Below, piece after piece: positions 60,881 to 64,000 of a stretch of DNA of 64,000 nt. Position 1 is the first letter of the stretch. Each line of letters opens with the position of its first letter. The DNA is from Marinithermofilum abyssi. GTDB taxonomy: Bacteria; Bacillota; Bacilli; Thermoactinomycetales; DSM-45169. The DNA is taken from assembly GCF_014641195.1 (NCBI RefSeq), contig NZ_BMHQ01000001.1, forward strand, positions 273,199 through 337,198, written 5' to 3'. The position numbers were made by a program, and so were the translations under genes. The notes under the pieces are model-generated. The model was not told where the DNA came from. It did not search any database and saw only the letters and a list, made by a program, of their open reading frames with translations.

Positions 60881-62041
60881 TCAGCTCTTGACCGTTTCTT
60901 TCTCTTTCAGGAGGTGGTTGGCGATGACGAGGCGTTGGATCTCGTTGGTCCCCTCATAGATCTGCGTAATTTTGGCATCCCGCATCATGCGTTCCACGGG
61001 GTATTCCCTGGTATAGCCGTAACCGCCGAAGATTTGCACCGCCTCGGTGGTGACATTCATCGCCGCATCCCCGGCGTACAGTTTGGCCATCGCTGACGCT
61101 TTTCCATAGGGCAGGCCGTTGGACTCCAGCCAGGCCGCTTGATAGGTCAGCAAACGGGCTGCTTCCACCTGGGTCGCCATATCCGCCAGTTTAAACTGGA
61201 TCGCTTGCAGCTTGGCGATGGGCTTTCCGAACTGGTGACGGTCCTTGGCATACTGACGAGCCGCATCCAAAGCTCCCTGGGCGATCCCTACTGCTTGGGC
61301 AGCAATTCCGTTGCGCCCGCCGTCCAGGGTCATCATCGCAATCTTGAATCCCTGTCCTTCTTCACCGAGACGGTTTTCAACCGGCACCCGGCAATCTTCA
61401 AAAATGATCTCCGTGGTCGGAGAAGAACGGATGCCCAGTTTTTTCTCCTTCTTGCCGATCGAAAAGCCCGGTGTGTCTTTTTCCACGATGAAAGCGGTCA
61501 CCCCGTGATGCTTTTTCCCCGGATCGGTAACGGCAAAGACGACGTAAATCTCCGCTTCCCCGCCGTTGGTAATGAAAATTTTGTTACCGTTCAGCACATA
61601 GGAATCCCCATCCCGCACAGCTGTCGTCTTCATTCCGGCAGCATCTGAACCGGAACCCGGTTCCGTCAGCCCGTAAGCGCCCATCTTCTTCCCTTCCGCC
61701 ATCGGCTTCAAAAACCTTTCTTTTTGTTCGGGTGAGCCAAATTTATGGATCGGCCATCCCGCCAAGGAGACATGGGCAGACAACGTCACCCCCGTGGAGG
61801 CACACACCCGGGACAACTCTTCCACTGCGATGACGTAGCTCAGATAGTCCGAACCGACGCCGCCTTCTTCCTCCGGCCAGGGAATCCCGGTCATCCCCAG
61901 CTCTCCCATTTTATCGAAGATGGACCGATCGAAGACTTCCTTTTCATCCCGCTCCGCCGCAGTCGGAGCCACTTCTTTTTCCGCAAAGTCCCGGACCATC
62001 TTGCGCATCATCTCATGTTCTTCGCTCAGGCGAAAGTTCAT
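60881..62041 (-). CDS. Acyl-CoA dehydrogenase (copy 1)
   Basis: A 386-residue FAD enzyme that makes a trans-2-enoyl-CoA, most like short-chain or branched-chain acyl-CoA dehydrogenases. It shows [20 protein letters not shown] (about 129-148), [20 protein letters not shown] and the catalytic Glu in [14 protein letters not shown] (about 363-376). It lies upstream of meaB (108 nt) and downstream of a close paralogue. The segment 61155-61234 is 78/80 identical in DNA to that paralogue. Confidence 0.95.
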   Translation of the reverse strand: MNFRLSEEHEMMRKMVRDFAEKEVAPTAAERDEKEVFDRSIFDKMGELGMTGIPWPEEEGGVGSDYLSYVIAVEELSRVCASTGVTLSAHVSLAGWPIHKFGSPEQKERFLKPMAEGKKMGAYGLTEPGSGSDAAGMKTTAVRDGDSYVLNGNKIFITNGGEAEIYVVFAVTDPGKKHHGVTAFIVEKDTPGFSIGKKEKKLGIRSSPTTEIIFEDCRVPVENRLGEEGQGFKIAMMTLDGGRNGIAAQAVGIAQGALDAARQYAKDRHQFGKPIAKLQAIQFKLADMATQVEAARLLTYQAAWLESNGLPYGKASAMAKLYAGDAAMNVTTEAVQIFGGYGYTREYPVERMMRDAKITQIYEGTNEIQRLVIANHLLKEKETVKS

Positions 62042-62453
62042 GGTGTAACCGCTCCTCTCTTTATCACAGTCCCAGGGTTTGGCGCTATTTTCCTCTCTCT
62101 TGCCCTTCTGTTAAAGGATCTCATTTGGAAACGTTGCGCCGCACCCGTGGTGCCGGTTGCGACATCTTCAGTGTCGTCACACCCCAAAACCTCAGCTACC
62201 CGTGACCTCCACTAGGGCGTATCTGATCATTTGTTACAGGGAGTCCGGTCCGGTGTCTCCGATCTCTTACTAAAAGCGCATAGCAAGACCAGGGAGCGGA
62301 GCGACCTTGGCGAGACTTGTACTCTGTGAGTGCAAAGGATCTTCGCCGATTACACCGACCCTCCCCATTTATCGAAGAAGCTTGAATTACCGGACACGCC
62401 TTAGGCCCAATCCCTCAAGGTCGATCCATGGCTGAATGGTCAACCCACCCGTC
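62042..62453. other. Intergenic region between the two acyl-CoA dehydrogenase genes
   Basis: A 412-bp gap with no credible gene. It holds a copy of the second repeat family (62224-62360) and no obvious terminator for the downstream gene. Confidence 0.5.
62224..62360 (+). repeat. Second repeat family, copy B
   Basis: CTGATCATTTGTTACAGGGA, GTCCGGT, GTCTCCGATCTC, AAAAGCGCA and TCTTCGCCGAT recur in the order seen at 18487-18570 on the other strand. This copy also contains an inserted middle segment with CTCTGTGAGTGC, similar to part of the first repeat family. Confidence 0.55.
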
Positions 62454-63596
62454 TCAACTATCCAGCATTTCCTGGGCAATCACGATCCGCTGGATTTCGT
62501 TGGTCCCTTCGTAAATCTGGGTCACCTTGGCATCCCGAAACAGGCGTTCCACCGGATACTCCCGAGTATAGCCGTAACCTCCAAAGATCTGCACGGCCTC
62601 CGTCGCCACCTTCATCGCCGTATCCGAAGCGACCATCTTGGCCATAGCCGCTTCTTTCCGGCAAGAGTGGCCCTCCTGGCGCATGTGTGCCGCCCGGTAG
62701 ACCAGCAGCCGGGCTGCTTCCACCTGGGTCGCCATATCCGCCAGTTTGAACTGGATCGCTTGCAGCTTAGCGATGGGCTTTCCGAACTGATGCCGTTCCC
62801 GGGCATAGTTCCGAGCGTGTTCCAGTGCACCTGCAGCAATCCCCAAAGCCTGGGCGGCTATGCCGATACGGCCGCCGGCCAGATTGGACAAGGCGATTTC
62901 GTACCCCTGTCCTTCTGCCCCCAGCAGATTTTCCGCCGGTACTTCCGCTCCCTCGAAGATCAGCTCACAGGTGCTGGATCCCCCCAACCCCATTTTTTTC
63001 TCTTTTTTTCCGATATGCAGACCGGGGGTATCCTTCTCTACGATAAAGGCGGAGATTCCCCTAGACCCTTTCGCCGGATCCGTCACAGCAAAAGCGACGT
63101 AGATGTCCGCCTCTCCCGCATTGGTGATAAACATTTTGCTGCCGTTGAGGAGGTATTTGTCCCCGTCCCGCTTGGCTATTGTCCGAATCCGCGACGCATC
63201 GGAACCGGCATGGGGTTCCGTCAGGGCAAAAGCAGCCAAGTACGTCCCGCTTGCCAGTTTGGGCACATATTTTTGTTTTTGTGCCTCTGTTCCGTAACGC
63301 AGAATCGGGAAGGTTCCTACGGAAGTATGCACCGCCAGGATCACTCCCACGGTGGCGCTCACCTTGGAGATTTCCTCCAACGCCAAGATATAGGACAAGA
63401 AATCCCCGCCGGCTCCTCCCCATTCCTCAGGCACCGGAATCCCCATCAAGCCCAGTTCCCCCATTTTGTGGATGATTTCCCGAGGGAACCGATCCCGCTC
63501 GTTCATTTCTTCCAAGAAGGGAGGAATTTCCGTCCGGGAAAAATCCCGGACCATCCTCCGCATCATCTCCTGTTCTTCCGTCAGTCGAAAGTTCAT
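62454..63596 (-). CDS. Acyl-CoA dehydrogenase (copy 2)
   Basis: A 380-residue paralogue of the preceding enzyme. It shows AFALTEPHAGSDASRIRTIA, the same [20 protein letters not shown] block and the catalytic Glu in [14 protein letters not shown]. The rest of the protein has diverged, so different acyl chain preference is likely. It precedes copy 1 in the direction of transcription. An 11-bp inverted repeat lies upstream (63735-63796). Confidence 0.95.
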   Translation of the reverse strand: MNFRLTEEQEMMRRMVRDFSRTEIPPFLEEMNERDRFPREIIHKMGELGLMGIPVPEEWGGAGGDFLSYILALEEISKVSATVGVILAVHTSVGTFPILRYGTEAQKQKYVPKLASGTYLAAFALTEPHAGSDASRIRTIAKRDGDKYLLNGSKMFITNAGEADIYVAFAVTDPAKGSRGISAFIVEKDTPGLHIGKKEKKMGLGGSSTCELIFEGAEVPAENLLGAEGQGYEIALSNLAGGRIGIAAQALGIAAGALEHARNYARERHQFGKPIAKLQAIQFKLADMATQVEAARLLVYRAAHMRQEGHSCRKEAAMAKMVASDTAMKVATEAVQIFGGYGYTREYPVERLFRDAKVTQIYEGTNEIQRIVIAQEMLDS

Positions 63597-63734
63597 CTCT
63601 CCACTCCTCCTGCTGCCGTCCTTCTCTCTCTTGTTTATGGCGGTGTTTTTCCCTCTCGCCCTTTGGCGATGGCAAATAGGCTCGCTGGAAAAACAAACCC
63701 GCCACGTTCAAAACACAGGGCAAGAGGATAGCTA

Positions 63735-63796
63735 CCGATGATCCGGGGGTCACTCTTTTGGATTCCCACTCTCTTCGTATCTTTTCGGATCATCGG
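63735..63796. repeat. Widely spaced inverted repeat upstream of acyl-CoA dehydrogenase 2
   Basis: CCGATGATCCG (63735-63745) and CGGATCATCGG (63786-63796) are exact inverted copies 40 bp apart, about 140-200 bp upstream of the start. They could be paired operator half-sites, a long hairpin or a remnant of a small element. Confidence 0.5.
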
Positions 63797-63873
63797 AATT
63801 TTTTCTCTTTCTATGGCTTCCGTACAAATGCAGGTTTCTCTCCAATCGGCACAAATTAGCGCCGCTTTTTTTT

Positions 63874-64000
63874 TTATTTTTCGTAGACGTAGAAGCCCCG
63901 GCCGCTCTTTTTGCCCAGCCATCCCGCTTTTACGTATTTACGCAACAGTGGGCACGGACGGTATTTGGAATCGCCGAAGCCTTCATAGAGGGTCTCCATA
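63874..64000 (-). CDS. 3-hydroxybutyryl-CoA dehydrogenase, C-terminal part
   Basis: The gene runs off the right edge, leaving the last ~41 codons. The visible end reads [20 protein letters not shown] and then [17 protein letters not shown] to a TAA. This is the typical C-terminus of Hbd/MmgB-type dehydrogenases. The enzyme interconverts 3-hydroxybutyryl-CoA and acetoacetyl-CoA, which fits the acyl-CoA dehydrogenases downstream. Confidence 0.85.
   Translation of the reverse strand, partial: METLYEGFGDSKYRPCPLLRKYVKAGWLGKKSGRGFYVYEK

Overview
The window reads as a chromosome segment of an endospore-forming Bacillales bacterium. The evidence is spoIIID, spoIIQ, spoIID, spoIIR, spo0F and a YhcN-type spore lipoprotein, plus a gene order close to the Bacillus subtilis block atp - upp - glyA - ywlG - rpiB - ywlE - mntP - ywlC - ywlB - spoIIR - prmC - prfA - tdk - rpmE - rho - glpX - murZ - tal - fbaA - spo0F - pyrG - rpoE. 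An eleven-subunit nuo operon next to the atp operon, icmF, and moderately GC-rich codon use suggest a Thermoactinomycetaceae-like lineage. That placement is inference, not proof. Almost every gene lies on the minus strand, so transcription mostly runs from high to low coordinates.

Layout from low to high coordinate. 1-1705: 5' end of an ACT-domain malic enzyme, pgsA and an EpuA-type membrane protein. 2065-7538: sporulation and envelope genes spoIIID, spoIIQ, spoIID, murA, ywmB and ywzB, with readable sigma-E and sigma-F promoters and an inverted pair of DnaA boxes at 3803-3825. 8253-18270: nuoABCDHIJKLMN without nuoEFG, with overlapping genes. 18723-26013: the complete F1Fo ATP synthase operon atpZ-I-B-E-F-H-A-G-D-C. 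26837-34997: upp, glyA, ywlG, rpiB, a ywlE-like arginine phosphatase with an unusual coiled-coil insertion, a ZIP transporter, mntP, the threonylcarbamoyl-AMP synthase, a GNAT protein and a 40-residue acidic small ORF. 35565-45731: spoIIR, prmC-prfA, a CPBP protease, a spore lipoprotein, tdk, ald with a convergent PucR regulator, rpmE and a LysM-M23 protein. 45831-55738: rho, glpX, murZ, tal, fbaA, an inserted kce-kal pair, spo0F, pyrG with a CTP-sensing leader, and rpoE. 55904-64000: a fatty/branched acyl-CoA module (icmF, tetR, meaB, two acyl-CoA dehydrogenases, and the 3' end of a 3-hydroxybutyryl-CoA dehydrogenase).

How the genes fit together: the core is respiration and ATP synthesis (complex I-like enzyme plus ATP synthase), nucleotide salvage and synthesis (upp, tdk, pyrG), central carbon metabolism (glpX, fbaA, tal, rpiB, glyA, malic enzyme), cell wall synthesis (two MurA paralogues), translation termination and tRNA modification, and the sporulation programme. 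Accessory parts are the lysine-fermentation type pair kce-kal, the B12-dependent isobutyryl-CoA module, and a family of degenerate 60-360 bp interspersed repeats found only between genes, at least eight copies.

No rRNA, tRNA, CRISPR array, prophage or transposase gene was found. No wholly new system stands out. The best leads are the repeat family, the acidic small ORF, the DnaA-box palindrome, the YwlE insertion, the kce-kal insertion and the near-identical 80-bp tract shared by two otherwise diverged acyl-CoA dehydrogenase genes.
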